Source: Treponema sp. (GTDB taxonomy: Bacteria; Spirochaetota; Spirochaetia; Treponematales; Breznakiellaceae). Taken from it: a stretch of DNA of 44,053 nucleotides. Under the pieces are notes generated by a model, which was given only the letters and a program-made list of their open reading frames with translations, searched no databases and was not told the origin of the DNA. Below, piece by piece: positions 31,345 to 40,623 of the stretch. The DNA is taken from positions 1-44,053 of the forward strand of contig JAITJW010000013.1 in NCBI GenBank assembly GCA_031278715.1. Direction: 5' to 3'. The position numbers and the translations under genes were made by a program. Numbering within the stretch: the stretch's first letter is position 1; the number at the start of each line of letters is the position of its first letter.

Positions 31345-33471
31345 ATGTCTGATCACGTTAGAGCTGTTGACGGTCCTGATACCAAAAGCAGGGGGAATCC
31401 CTTCGGCAGCATACAGGAATTCCTGCTCCCCCTGTTCGTCATAACCATCATCGTTATGATCGTGATCCCCCTGCCCACGGTACTGCTGGATACCCTGATG
31501 GCCCTCAACCTGATCTTCTCCCTTCTGGTACTTCTTATCGTGCTGTACACGCGCAAGGCGGTGGATTTTAACCTCTTTCCCACGGTGCTGCTCATCGTTA
31601 CGGTCTTCGGGCTGGCCCTTAACGTATCCTCCACCCGGCTTATCCTTACCCAGGGGGCCCGGTTTAACGGCCGGATGATCCGGGCCTTCTCCTCGTTTGT
31701 CGTAGGCTCCGGGGGAACCGAGGGCATGGTTGTGGGCTTTGTCATTTTTATCGTGATCATCGCGGTTCAGGCGGTGGTGATCACCAAGGGGGCTACCCGT
31801 GTTTCCGAGGTGGCGGCCCGGTTCCAGTTAGACGGCATGCCCCAGAAGCAGATGTCCATAGACGCGGAATTCAACTCCGGCAGCATCACCGAGGAGGAGG
31901 CCCAGGCCCGTAAACGGGAACTTGACCTGGAACTTTCGTTCTACGGTTCTATGGACGGGGCCAGCAAATTTATATCCGGCAACGTGAAGGTGGGGATCTT
32001 CATTACCGTGGTAAACATCCTGGGCGGGATCATCATCGGTACCCTGCTCCACGGGGAACCGATAGTGACGGCCCTGAGTAACTACATCTCATTTTCCGTA
32101 GGGGACGGTCTTTTGAGCCAGCTCCCCTCCCTCCTGGTCTCCATCGCTATGGGTATCGTGGTTACGCGGGCCGCGGCCCCCGGGGACCTGGGGGAACAGG
32201 TTGCCATACAGTTCTCGCGGGACGCCAAGGTCTACTGGGTGGCCACAGTACTCCTGTTGTTGCTTGCCCTGCTTCCCGGCTTTCCCTGGTACGTGCTTGT
32301 ACCCCTGGCGGTTCTGGTGGGCTTCTACGCTTACCACATTGGCCGCGTCAAGCGGCGCAAGGCCGGCTTTGACCAGATGATGTCCAAGTCCCAGGAGAAG
32401 GGAAAACACCGGGACGAAGGGGAAATGTCGCTCGTCGTACCCCTTGACGCCCTGTCCCTGGAACTGGGTTACGGCCTTATCCCGCTGGTTGACAAGGACA
32501 AAGGGGCGGAACTGGTAGAACGGCTCCAGGGAGTACGCCGTCAGTCCGGTCTGGAACTGGGCCTGGTTATCCCCAAGTTCAGGATCATCGACAACATCAT
32601 GCTGGAACCTTCGGAATACTGTTTCAAGATCAAAGGAGTGGACGTGGGCCGGGGGAAGATACGCATCGGCTATTACCTCTGTATTAAGTCCGGCCAGGTA
32701 ACCGAAGAGATCCGCGGGGAGGAAACCCTGGACCCGGCCTTCGGCCTTCCCAGCGTCTGGGTGGGGGAGGACCGGCGGGACGAAGCTGAGCGGGCGGGCT
32801 ATACGGTGGTGGATCCTCCGTCGATTATCGCCACCCATTTAACCGAGATTATCAAACGCCATGCCCAGGATATTCTGGGCCGTCAGGAGATCCAGGCGAT
32901 TCTGGATACCCTTAAAAAAGAGTACTCCGCGGTGGTCGAAGAAACCCAAAAAACGGCTAGCCTGGGGGATATTCAAAAAGTGTTTCAGGGACTGTTGCGG
33001 GAGCGGGTTTCCATCCGCAACACGGTTTCCATTCTGGAGGCCATTGCCGATTACGCTCCGGTGTCCCGGGACACCGGATTCCTCATCGAAAAGGCCCGGC
33101 AGGCCCTGGCCATGCAGATATGCCACCAGTACGCCGATGAAAACCGCGTGCTAAGGGTATTAACGCTGGATCGCGCGCTGGAACAGAAGATCATCGACAG
33201 CCAGCTCAAGACAAGCTCCGGCCGCGTCAGTGGCCTGGATCCCCAGACCCGCGCGCTCTGGCTGCACGCGCTTTCCCGCTCCGTAACGCTGGTCCAGGAA
33301 AAAGGCTGGCCCGCGGTGATCTGCTGCTCAGAGGAAGCCAGGGCCCTGGTAAAATCTTCTACGGAACGGGAAATCCCGGATCTTGTGGTGCTTTCAATTG
33401 CCGAAATTGCCCAGGGTATAAGCCTTGAGTCGGTGGGGCTTATCAAACTGGAAAATCAGGCGGCGGCATAG
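31345..33471 (+). CDS. flhA: Flagellar export protein FlhA
   Basis: 708 residues. Eight N-terminal membrane helices (from IQEFLLPLFVITIIVMIVI) with the conserved FHIPEP signature region TEGMVVGFVIFIVI and ARFQLDGMPQKQMSIDAEFN, then the large cytosolic ring domain (VPLDALSLELGYGLIPLVDK onward) that docks chaperone-substrate complexes. FlhA forms the nonameric ring that couples proton flow to export. GGAGGCGATAAGCT precedes the ATG, 15 bases after flhB. Confidence 0.97.
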   Translation: MSDHVRAVDGPDTKSRGNPFGSIQEFLLPLFVITIIVMIVIPLPTVLLDTLMALNLIFSLLVLLIVLYTRKAVDFNLFPTVLLIVTVFGLALNVSSTRLILTQGARFNGRMIRAFSSFVVGSGGTEGMVVGFVIFIVIIAVQAVVITKGATRVSEVAARFQLDGMPQKQMSIDAEFNSGSITEEEAQARKRELDLELSFYGSMDGASKFISGNVKVGIFITVVNILGGIIIGTLLHGEPIVTALSNYISFSVGDGLLSQLPSLLVSIAMGIVVTRAAAPGDLGEQVAIQFSRDAKVYWVATVLLLLLALLPGFPWYVLVPLAVLVGFYAYHIGRVKRRKAGFDQMMSKSQEKGKHRDEGEMSLVVPLDALSLELGYGLIPLVDKDKGAELVERLQGVRRQSGLELGLVIPKFRIIDNIMLEPSEYCFKIKGVDVGRGKIRIGYYLCIKSGQVTEEIRGEETLDPAFGLPSVWVGEDRRDEAERAGYTVVDPPSIIATHLTEIIKRHAQDILGRQEIQAILDTLKKEYSAVVEETQKTASLGDIQKVFQGLLRERVSIRNTVSILEAIADYAPVSRDTGFLIEKARQALAMQICHQYADENRVLRVLTLDRALEQKIIDSQLKTSSGRVSGLDPQTRALWLHALSRSVTLVQEKGWPAVICCSEEARALVKSSTEREIPDLVVLSIAEIAQGISLESVGLIKLENQAAA

Positions 33472-33480
33472 GGGGAAATC

Positions 33481-34830
33481 ATGGTACAATTTACCGAACA
33501 GGCCTGCGACTGGGAAGAATGTCTGGACAAGATACGGACGCATTACGGTGAGCATTTCACGATACTCAGCCGTAAGACCATCAGGATGGGGGGGATCTTT
33601 GGTTTTTTTACACGGGAAGGCATCGAAGTAACGGGCTATGTCCCCAACCTCTACGAAAAAACTTATCCCGGGCCGGTAACGCTTCAGGGGCTGTCCGGCG
33701 CGGGTTCCGCTGCTCGTCCTCCGTTTTCCGCCGGGCTTTCCGGCCCGGTTACGGGAAGTTCCACAACGCTGTCCCGCGAACCAGGTTTACCGCGTGAAAC
33801 GGGCGTACGGGACAGTTCACGGGCTGAAGCGCAGGAACCCCTGGCCTTTGAGGAGGCCAAACGCCGGGTCCTGGCGGCCGCCGGCAAAGATCTAACCATG
33901 CAGCAGGTCCTGTCCACCGTTCAGGAGATCAAAGACAAGATCGGCCAGACCGTTCCGGCGTCTCAGGAGGAACACCCTAACCTCCAACGGCTCCGGGATT
34001 ATCTTATCCTTAACGACTTTTCCCCCGGCTACCAGGAAACGATCCTTGCACGGATTAAAAAAGAGTGTTCTCTGGAGACCCTGGAAGATTTCCAGGCCCT
34101 CCAGGACGCGGCGCTGGAGTTGATCGGGGAAAGCATCAGCATCTTCGAGGAAAAGCCTCCCCCCCGGCTGCCGCGGATCATGATCCTGGTGGGCCCCACC
34201 GGCGTGGGTAAAACCACCACCGTCGCCAAACTGGCGGCCGTGTACGCGCTGCCCGAGACGGAGACACGGCCCCTGTCGGTACGGCTGATCACCATCGATT
34301 CCCTGCGCATCGGCGCCCGGACCCAGATTGAGACCTACGGGGAGATTATGTCAATCCCGGTGGCCTATGTGAATAACCAGCAGGAACTCCGGCGGGTTAT
34401 CGCCCTGTGCGGCGAGGATGTGGACCTTGTTCTTATCGACACCTTCGGCAAGAGCCCCCGGGACGCGGCCAAGCTGGGGGAGATGAAGTATATCCTGGAC
34501 GCCTGCGGCAGCAGGGCGGAAACCCACCTGGTGTTGACGGCGGCTACCAAGACCAGCGATCTTAACGATATTATGAGGCAGTTTGAGCCCTTTGCGTACC
34601 GCTCAGTGATCATCACCAAGCTGGATGAAACCGTCAAAATCGGAAACGTTATCAGCGCCCTGGCGGAAAAAGGAAAATCCATCTCGTATATCACCGACGG
34701 ACAGACCGTCCCTACCGATATTCAAAAGGCTGCGGTTGTGGATCTTTTGCTTAACCTGGATGGATTCCAGGTAAACCGGCGGAAAATGGAGAACCGTTTT
34801 CCTGCCGGTAACCAGAAAAAGTTTGGATGA
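33481..34830 (+). CDS. flhF: Flagellar GTPase FlhF
   Basis: 449 residues, SRP-type GTPase that sets flagellar position and number, in spirochaetes probably the subpolar basal bodies. N-terminal basic domain (VQFTEQACDWEECLDKI, then SRKTIRMGGIFGFFTREG), a low-complexity Ser/Gly/Ala linker (~75-125), then NG domain with P-loop VGPTGVGKTTTVAKLAA, DSLRIGARTQIETYGEI, LIDTFGKSPRD and TKLDETVKIGNV. AGGGGGAAATC before the ATG. Followed by its usual partner flhG. Confidence 0.96.
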   Translation: MVQFTEQACDWEECLDKIRTHYGEHFTILSRKTIRMGGIFGFFTREGIEVTGYVPNLYEKTYPGPVTLQGLSGAGSAARPPFSAGLSGPVTGSSTTLSREPGLPRETGVRDSSRAEAQEPLAFEEAKRRVLAAAGKDLTMQQVLSTVQEIKDKIGQTVPASQEEHPNLQRLRDYLILNDFSPGYQETILARIKKECSLETLEDFQALQDAALELIGESISIFEEKPPPRLPRIMILVGPTGVGKTTTVAKLAAVYALPETETRPLSVRLITIDSLRIGARTQIETYGEIMSIPVAYVNNQQELRRVIALCGEDVDLVLIDTFGKSPRDAAKLGEMKYILDACGSRAETHLVLTAATKTSDLNDIMRQFEPFAYRSVIITKLDETVKIGNVISALAEKGKSISYITDGQTVPTDIQKAAVVDLLLNLDGFQVNRRKMENRFPAGNQKKFG

Positions 34831-34842
34831 GGTGTGTAACAC

Positions 34843-35808
34843 ATGGAAGATCAGGCAGAACGATTAAGGGAAATTGTACGTCAACGGGGACCGGCCGGTT
34901 TTGTTGGGGGCGTTACCCCCTCCGGGGGACCCTTTGCCGCCGTTACAGGCCCGGTAGAAAACGGCAAACCGGCCGGGACGGGGAGGAACCACCGCTCACG
35001 GGAGGGAAAGGCCCGGATCATCACCATTACCTCCGGCAAGGGGGGAGTGGGCAAGACCAACCTTTCGGTGAACCTTGCCCTGGCCTACGCCAGGCTGGGG
35101 AAAAAAGTGGTGGTTATGGACGCTGACCTGGGGCTGGCCAATGTAAACGTGATCCTCGACGTGATCCCCAAATACAACCTGTACCACGTGATCCGAAAAC
35201 AGAAGACCATGCGGGATATTCTGGTGGAAACCGATTACGGCATCTCCATTGTCCCCGGGGCCTCCGGTTTTTCCCAAATTGCCAACATGAACGACGATGA
35301 ACGGCAGAATTTTATCAATGAACTGGAAACCCTCTCCGTTGCCGATATTATTATTATTGATACCAGCGCCGGTGTATCCAGTAACGTGATGGATTTTATC
35401 GCCGCCGCCGACGACGCGGTTATCGTTACCACGCCGGAACCTACGGCCATTACCGACGCCTATGGGATCATAAAAATTATCGCCACCGAATACGAAACCC
35501 CGAACATGGGGCTTAAACTGGTGGTGAACCGCGTAAAAAGCGTTGCGGAGGCAAAAAAAGTCGCCGACAGGATGATCAATATCGCCGGCCAGTTCCTTAA
35601 CCTGAAGGTGGATTATTTGGGTTTTGTCTATGATGATGTGATGGTTTCCAACGCGGTGTTACGGCAGCGGCCCTTTATGGTGATCGATCCCAAGTGCAAG
35701 GCAAGCCTCTGCGTACAGCACATTGTGGACCGCATGGAAAAAAGCGATCACAGGGCCTCCGGGGGCTTTGGAGCCATGCTGAACCGGCTTTTTGGAAAAA
35801 AGAACTAA
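34843..35808 (+). CDS. flhG: Flagellar number regulator FlhG/FleN (MinD-like ATPase)
   Basis: 321 residues. N-terminal segment QAERLREIVRQRG resembles the DQAxxLR motif that stimulates FlhF GTPase. The ParA/MinD fold follows: deviant Walker A TSGKGGVGKTNLSVNLALA, DADLGLANVNVILD, IIIDTSAGVSSNVMDF and VVNRVKS. C-terminal amphipathic helix (GAMLNRLFGKKN) for membrane contact. GAGGTG lies upstream of the ATG, 12 bases after flhF. A Gly/Pro-rich stretch (~15-50) lengthens the linker. Confidence 0.95.
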   Translation: MEDQAERLREIVRQRGPAGFVGGVTPSGGPFAAVTGPVENGKPAGTGRNHRSREGKARIITITSGKGGVGKTNLSVNLALAYARLGKKVVVMDADLGLANVNVILDVIPKYNLYHVIRKQKTMRDILVETDYGISIVPGASGFSQIANMNDDERQNFINELETLSVADIIIIDTSAGVSSNVMDFIAAADDAVIVTTPEPTAITDAYGIIKIIATEYETPNMGLKLVVNRVKSVAEAKKVADRMINIAGQFLNLKVDYLGFVYDDVMVSNAVLRQRPFMVIDPKCKASLCVQHIVDRMEKSDHRASGGFGAMLNRLFGKKN

Positions 35809-35812
35809 GCCG

Positions 35813-36583
35813 GTGTTTAACATACGGTGGAGCGGCGTAGCCGCACTGGCGGCGTTTATCATTTCCCTGACCCTGGGGTTCCTGGTCCGTGCCCATGTCC
35901 TTGTTATCCTGCTCCGGGCCTTTGGTTTTGCCGCGGCCTTTTTCTTCCTTGCCGCCCTGGTTTGGCGTCTGGTCAACCGTTACCTCCCAGAACTGCTCCA
36001 AAGCCCCTTGCCCCAGGACATCCCGCTTATGCAGGGCTTTGAAAACGGTTCCAGGGTGAATATCACCGTAGGGGACGGGGAAATTCCCCACGATGCCGCC
36101 GTCCCGCCGGAAACAGCCTCCGGGGAATCGGTAGGAAACATCGTGGATCTGATGCGGGCCGGTCCTTCCGTCCGGGAAAACACCGGGCCCCTTCCTGCCG
36201 CCCCCCCCGCACAGGAGACCGCTGCCCCCTCCGAGTTCCAGTTCACGGCCCCCGCAGCCGCTGAGGGTATGGACCAGAGCCCTCCGGCCCGTTATACTGA
36301 AGAAAGGGAAGGGGTATCCGCGGCCCCCAATCCGGTCCCCACAGGTGGAATTTCCGGGGTTTCGGGCTTGGGAGATCTCTCCGGCGGAGTTGAATCCCTT
36401 CCGGATTTGGATGCTCTGGCGGGGACATTTTTGTCTTCCGGCGCCGCAGAGGAGGAGGCGGTATCAAATCCGGCTTCCTCCAGTGGCGGGGAGTACCGTT
36501 CAAAGAAGGGTAAAGAAGTGGGGGAAGATTTTAATCCCAAAGAATTGGCTTCCGCCATTCAAACCATACTTAAGAGGGACTAA
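35813..36583 (+). CDS. Hypothetical membrane protein of the flagellar operon
   Basis: About 256 residues. Starts possible are GTG 35813 (5 bases after flhG) or TTG 35792, which overlaps flhG; neither has a strong ribosome binding site. Two membrane helices ([17 protein letters not shown] and [20 protein letters not shown]) are followed by a long Pro/Ala/Gly/Ser-rich acidic region without recognisable domains and a charged end [21 protein letters not shown] do not recognise a named family; Treponema genomes carry an unnamed gene at this place between fleN and fliA. Co-transcribed with the flagellar genes. Confidence 0.75.
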   Translation: MFNIRWSGVAALAAFIISLTLGFLVRAHVLVILLRAFGFAAAFFFLAALVWRLVNRYLPELLQSPLPQDIPLMQGFENGSRVNITVGDGEIPHDAAVPPETASGESVGNIVDLMRAGPSVRENTGPLPAAPPAQETAAPSEFQFTAPAAAEGMDQSPPARYTEEREGVSAAPNPVPTGGISGVSGLGDLSGGVESLPDLDALAGTFLSSGAAEEEAVSNPASSSGGEYRSKKGKEVGEDFNPKELASAIQTILKRD

Positions 36584-36594
36584 AGGGAAGCATC

Positions 36595-37401
36595 ATGGGG
36601 ACTGCTAACGGTAGCCAGGTTAGTTCTTTGGAAAAGAGAACGGAGGAAGAACTCTGGCAGGAATACCGTAAAACCCGGGACTTGCAGATTCGGGAATATT
36701 TTATCAAGCAATACGCCCCTCTGGTAAAGTACGTAGCCGGCAAAGTCGCCGTAGGTATGCCCCACAGTGTGGAGTTTGACGATCTGGTTGGTTTCGGCGT
36801 GTTCGGACTCCTTGACGCCATTGAAAAATTTGAACCCGATAAAAGCGTCAAATTCAAAACCTACGCCGTTACCCGGATACGGGGCGCCATATTTGATGAA
36901 CTCCGCTCTATTGATTGGGTGCCCCGTTCGGTCAGGCAAAAGAGCCGGGAAGTAGAGGAGGCCATCGGTTCCCTGGAAGCCCAGCTTGGTAGAACCGCCA
37001 CGGATCAGGAGATTGCCAATTCTATGGGCCTGGACGAGGAGGAGTACCTTAGAATCCTCATCAAAATTTCCGGTACCTCCATCCTGTCCTTAAGCGACGT
37101 GTGGTTTTCCGGGGATGAAAATGACAAGGTCTCTATCGGGGACAGCATCGAATCCCCCTCAAGCCTAAATCCCGACGTCATTGTTGAACGCGATGAGATC
37201 CGGCGGGTCATTGTGGAGGCCATCGGTGAACTGCCCGACAAAGAGAAAAAAATACTGGTCCTGTACTACTTCGAGGACCTGACCCTGAAAGAAATAGGCC
37301 AGGTACTGGAAGTTACCGAATCCCGGGTATCCCAGCTCCATACCAAGGCAATACTCCACCTTCGTTCCAAACTTACCAATATCAGGAAGGGGATCTTCTA
37401 A
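36595..37401 (+). CDS. fliA: Flagellar sigma factor FliA/WhiG (sigma-28)
   Basis: 268 residues, normal length. Region 2 ([60 protein letters not shown]) is the core-binding and -10 part; region 3 has [20 protein letters not shown]; region 4 ends with [20 protein letters not shown] and [13 protein letters not shown] for the -35 contact. Directs class III flagellar genes. GGGAAGCATC precedes the ATG, 11 bases after the previous gene. Confidence 0.97.
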   Translation: MGTANGSQVSSLEKRTEEELWQEYRKTRDLQIREYFIKQYAPLVKYVAGKVAVGMPHSVEFDDLVGFGVFGLLDAIEKFEPDKSVKFKTYAVTRIRGAIFDELRSIDWVPRSVRQKSREVEEAIGSLEAQLGRTATDQEIANSMGLDEEEYLRILIKISGTSILSLSDVWFSGDENDKVSIGDSIESPSSLNPDVIVERDEIRRVIVEAIGELPDKEKKILVLYYFEDLTLKEIGQVLEVTESRVSQLHTKAILHLRSKLTNIRKGIF

Positions 37402-37416
37402 TCCCCGGGACAAGCC

Positions 37417-39381
37417 ATGGTCGATTTTATCGAGCTTCAACAGATCGTTAAAGAACAGTTGGAGCGGGACAGGGCTGTTCACTCAATTGAAGCCACCGGC
37501 AACACGCTGGATCAGGCGGTTACGGCCGCGGCTATCCTTCTCAATGTTCCGGTAAAACGCCTGGAATATGAAGTTACCGAGCGGGGTTTCGGGGGCTTTA
37601 TGGGCGCCGGCAGGAAAGACTGGAAGATCCGCGCCTATGAACGGGACCCGGCGGACCTCTATGAAAAAAAAGAGACGGAAGAGAAAACAGACACGGCAGA
37701 ACCGGAGACCCCGGTCATTGTGGATTGGGATGGGGAAGCCTTTGTCCGTCTGTTTCTGGAAGGGGCCTTCCTCAAGGTAAGTTCCCCCCACGGCAAGGGC
37801 AAAAGAGTTTTGGAAGAGACGGTTATGGAAGCCCTGCTTCAACGGGGGGTTGAGGAGTTTGACCGGGACCTGGTAAGCAAAACGGTCGGAGAAGCGGCGG
37901 GTGAATACATCCATATCGGCGATTACCAGCGAAATTCTGCCAATGACAGTACCTTGTCCATTGATATTATCGAAGGGGAAATGAAGGCCAATGTTACGGT
38001 AAGCCGGCCCGGTCCGGGCGGACGGGACTATTCCCCGGAAAACTACGTCAATTTCCTGCACAGCTACAAGGTGTATCACGGCATCAAAGACGATGCCATT
38101 TCCAAGCTGGTTGACAGGCCCGTTTACGATGAACCGCTGACGCTGGCGGAAGGGGACAAAGCCCTCGACGGCCGGGATGCCTACATCCAGTACAACTTTG
38201 AAACCGACCAGAACAAGGTACGGCTTCGGGAGGGCATTAACGGCCGGATCAATTTCAAAGATCTCAACATCATCCAGAACGTCGTGGAAAATCAGCCCCT
38301 GGCGGTAAAAATTGCCGCGGGGAAAGGCAAGGACGGCAAAAACATCAAAGGTGTGCTGCTGCTTGCCAGGGACGGCAAGGACATTCCGCTGCCCCTGGGC
38401 AAGAACGTTCATGTGGGGGAAGACGGTATTACTATTATTGCCGATATTAACGGCCAGGTACTGCTGGTTAACAACAAGATCAACGTAGAGCCTGTGTATA
38501 CCGTGGACGGCGGGGTGAATTTAAGAAGCGGAAACATTGAATTCCTGGGAACCGTGATCGTCAACGGCGATGTGGAAGACGGTTTTCTTGTCAAGGCGGC
38601 GGGGAATATCGAGGTAAACGGCACCGTAGAAAAGGCACGGCTCGAATCCGAGGGGAACATCATTGTTACCCAGGGCATCACCGGAAAGGGTGAAGGGGTG
38701 ATCAAGGCCGGTCATTCGGTATGGGCAAAATTTATCGAAAACGCGGTGGTGGAAACCGGAGACCTTGTGGTGGTTTCCGACGGGATTATAAACTCCCGTG
38801 TGGACGCGGCGAACCGGGTACTCTGTCAGGGCAAACGGGCCGCCATTGTGGGCGGGCAGGTACGCGCCTGTGAAGAGATCAACGCCAAGACCCTGGGAAG
38901 TCCCGTAAGCGGAACCGAAACCCTGCTGGAAGCAGGCTACGATCCCAGACTAAAAACCCGGCTGGTATATCTTACCGAAAAAAAAGAACATATCCGCAGG
39001 GAATTTGACGAGCTTCAGCGGAATATCCAGACCATTATCAACATTAAACGGCAGCGGAAAACCCTGCCGGAAGATAAGGAGATCGCGCTGGCAGACTTTA
39101 TGGCCCAGCGGCAGACCCTTATCGAGGATATGAAAAAGACTGAAGAAGACCTTGCCGAAGTTTTGACGGCGCTGAACGCCATTGAAACAAGAGGCCGGGT
39201 TTCCGCCTCCGCCAAGGTATACCCCGGAGTACGGATCACGATCCGCAATATCCGGGAAGATGTGCGGAGCGAATTCAAGGCGGTTACTTTTGTACTGGAG
39301 GATGCCCTTATCAAGGCCAGCCCCTACGAAGAGACCGATCAAGAACTGATGAAGGCCCCCGATGGCTATACAGCCAATTGA
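37417..39381 (+). CDS. fapA: FapA-family (DUF342) flagellar assembly protein with Jag N-terminal domain
   Basis: 654 residues. Residues ~1-75 are a Jag-N domain (HSIEATGNTLDQAVTAAAIL, then GFGGFMGAGRKDWKI). The middle is the FapA/DUF342 N-terminal domain, and residues ~300-500 a beta-helix of polymer-forming type (LRSGNIEFLGTVIVNGDVED, IEVNGTVEKARLESEGNIIV). A coiled coil (YLTEKKEHIRREFDELQRNI and onward) and a small C-terminal beta part end the protein. Family members are linked to flagellar assembly in Vibrio and to the FlhF/FlhG polar system; cytoplasmic. It overlaps the next gene by 20 bases. Confidence 0.92.
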   Translation: MVDFIELQQIVKEQLERDRAVHSIEATGNTLDQAVTAAAILLNVPVKRLEYEVTERGFGGFMGAGRKDWKIRAYERDPADLYEKKETEEKTDTAEPETPVIVDWDGEAFVRLFLEGAFLKVSSPHGKGKRVLEETVMEALLQRGVEEFDRDLVSKTVGEAAGEYIHIGDYQRNSANDSTLSIDIIEGEMKANVTVSRPGPGGRDYSPENYVNFLHSYKVYHGIKDDAISKLVDRPVYDEPLTLAEGDKALDGRDAYIQYNFETDQNKVRLREGINGRINFKDLNIIQNVVENQPLAVKIAAGKGKDGKNIKGVLLLARDGKDIPLPLGKNVHVGEDGITIIADINGQVLLVNNKINVEPVYTVDGGVNLRSGNIEFLGTVIVNGDVEDGFLVKAAGNIEVNGTVEKARLESEGNIIVTQGITGKGEGVIKAGHSVWAKFIENAVVETGDLVVVSDGIINSRVDAANRVLCQGKRAAIVGGQVRACEEINAKTLGSPVSGTETLLEAGYDPRLKTRLVYLTEKKEHIRREFDELQRNIQTIINIKRQRKTLPEDKEIALADFMAQRQTLIEDMKKTEEDLAEVLTALNAIETRGRVSASAKVYPGVRITIRNIREDVRSEFKAVTFVLEDALIKASPYEETDQELMKAPDGYTAN

Positions 39382-39697
39382 TCTTCAAACCCTCTTTACC
39401 CAGCTGGAAAAAGTCGGCAAGACCCAGGCCTTCCAAAAAGACGGGACCCTGATCCAGCAGGCCATCCAGTCCGTGGAAACGCAGCGCAGGACCGATGAGA
39501 ACATCCGTTCCGTCAACGAAGCCCAGGATACGGGCCGGGGAACGGAGGAGATTAGCGACCGGAACACCCACAGGCGTCAGGCCGGGGAAGATGAGGGCAG
39601 ACAGCGGGGCGGGGAAGGGGAGGAGGAAGAGGAACAATCCGGCGTTCCCGTCTTCCGGGATCCCAGCCTGGGCAATTACGTAGATTTTACCGGCTAG
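39362..39697 (+). CDS. Small hydrophilic hypothetical protein
   Basis: 111 residues, begins within the last 20 bases of fapA. N-terminal helical LFTQLEKVGKTQAFQKDG, a very charged middle with a run of Glu (GEEEEEQ) and a conserved-looking C-terminus VPVFRDPSLGNYVDFTG. No membrane segment. I recognise no family; the DP-x-LG-x-YVD-F end resembles small spirochaete proteins found in flagellar neighbourhoods. Translational coupling to fapA supports a real gene. Confidence 0.72.
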   Translation: MAIQPIDLQTLFTQLEKVGKTQAFQKDGTLIQQAIQSVETQRRTDENIRSVNEAQDTGRGTEEISDRNTHRRQAGEDEGRQRGGEGEEEEEQSGVPVFRDPSLGNYVDFTG

Positions 39698-39734
39698 CCG
39701 GAGAACGTGCTGCGCTTCGCGTTGAAGAGGGAAT

Positions 39735-40352
39735 ATGACGGTACAGGTTATTTTTTCGCTCGCTACTCTGTTGCTTTGCGCTGTTTTCTTTGTCTATGCC
39801 CATATATACATCCGGCGGCAGACCAGCCGGGAGAGTATCATGGCCGCTTACCGTGAAGAGGTAAGCCGCCTTATCGCGGAGATTGACCACGCCACCGACC
39901 GGGACACGCAGTTAGTGGAGGAACGGATCACCGCGCTGCGGAAGATCCTCGAAGAAGCAGACCACCGGATTGCCCTCATGTCCCGTGATATGGAAAAACG
40001 CCGTTCCGCCACGGAACTCTACACCGCCCTGGGAACCCGCCAGCCCGCCCCCGCCGCTTCGCCCCCCGCAGAACAGGCCGTAAACAGCTTCACCCCGGCA
40101 GCCCAGCCCCTGCCAGGCCAAGCCCTGCCAAGTCAGCCCCTGCCGGGCCAAGCCCTAACAGGGCAAGCCCCAACAGGGCAAGCTACGAACAGGCAGACCC
40201 CGGACGGCGCCCCATCCCTCCCCACCCTTAGCCAGCGGGTACTGGAACTTTCCCGGCAGGGATTTGCGGAAGAACTCATCGCCACCCGGCTGGGCCTGAG
40301 CCGTGCGGAAGTGGAACTGACCCTGGCCGTTTCCCGCCGCACGGGGCACTAA
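39735..40352 (+). CDS. SwrB/DUF6115-like membrane protein with repeat-expanded linker
   Basis: 205 residues. One N-terminal membrane helix (VIFSLATLLLCAVFFVYAHI), a coiled coil (REEVSRLIAEIDHATDRD; EERITALRKILEEADHRIAL), a Pro/Gln/Ala linker built from seven 15-bp repeat units (QPLPG/GQALT/GQAPT type), and a C-terminal helix-turn-helix-like end (VLELSRQGFAEELIATRLGL). This order, and the place just after fliA and fapA, recalls Bacillus SwrB, which activates the export gate; the link is by architecture only. GAGG precedes the ATG. Confidence 0.72.
   Translation: MTVQVIFSLATLLLCAVFFVYAHIYIRRQTSRESIMAAYREEVSRLIAEIDHATDRDTQLVEERITALRKILEEADHRIALMSRDMEKRRSATELYTALGTRQPAPAASPPAEQAVNSFTPAAQPLPGQALPSQPLPGQALTGQAPTGQATNRQTPDGAPSLPTLSQRVLELSRQGFAEELIATRLGLSRAEVELTLAVSRRTGH
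40101..40205. repeat. 15-bp minisatellite in the SwrB-like gene
   Basis: Seven 15-bp units from 40101 (GCCCAGCCCCTGCCA) to 40205, e.g. GGGCAAGCCCCAACA. The GGGC...GCCC core of several units can pair. In frame; encodes QPLPG/GQALT pentapeptides. Confidence 0.95.
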
Positions 40353-40386
40353 GCGCCCCAGATGAAGCCGGTCTCTGTTTCAGCCC

Positions 40387-40416
40387 TTGACAGTCTTCTA
40401 CATAACATGGTATTTC
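40387..40416 (+). promoter_or_regulatory. Possible promoter of tRNA-Phe
   Basis: Consensus -35 TTGACA (40387-40392) and a weak -10 TATTTC (40411-40416) with 18 bases between, ending 38 bases before the tRNA. Confidence 0.4.
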
Positions 40417-40420
40417 ATAG

Positions 40421-40443
40421 TGTATGGTGATTTATACCATACA
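40421..40443. promoter_or_regulatory. 8-bp inverted repeat just upstream of tRNA-Phe
   Basis: TGTATGGT (40421-40428) and ACCATACA (40436-40443) with a seven-base AT-rich loop. It sits where transcription would start, so it could be an operator or a leader hairpin. Confidence 0.5.
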
Positions 40444-40454
40444 TGGAAGGAATA

Positions 40455-40527
40455 GCCACCTTAGCTCAGTTGGTAGAGCAGCAGACTGAAAATCTGCGTG
40501 TCTAGAGTTCGATTCTCTGAGGTGGCA
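40455..40527 (+). tRNA. tRNA-Phe(GAA)
   Basis: 73 bases. Acceptor GCCACCT/AGGTGGC, D arm GCTC...GAGC, anticodon stem GCAGA/TCTGC with loop CTGAAAA (anticodon GAA, 40488-40490), T arm TAGAG-TTCGATT-CTCTG with one G-T pair. Discriminator A; CCA not encoded. Confidence 0.97.
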
Positions 40528-40554
40528 CTGTTTATCAGGGTAGCTTAGCCGCTT

Positions 40555-40590
40555 GGTGCTGTCAACGGTGTTGTCAACGATCTTGTCAGC
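40555..40590. repeat. Three 12-bp tandem units upstream of the sirtuin gene
   Basis: GGTGCTGTCAAC, GGTGTTGTCAAC and GATCTTGTCAGC in direct succession in the 96-base gap between tRNA-Phe and the sirtuin gene. They could be repeated operator sites or another slipped repeat. Confidence 0.7.
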
Positions 40591-40623
40591 ATAGTTGTTG
40601 GAGAATGGGAGAGTTGTCCTATA

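Noticed and set aside
30286-31356. 356-codon minus-strand frame opposite flhB
   Set aside because: Same shadow pattern, opposite a clear FlhB.
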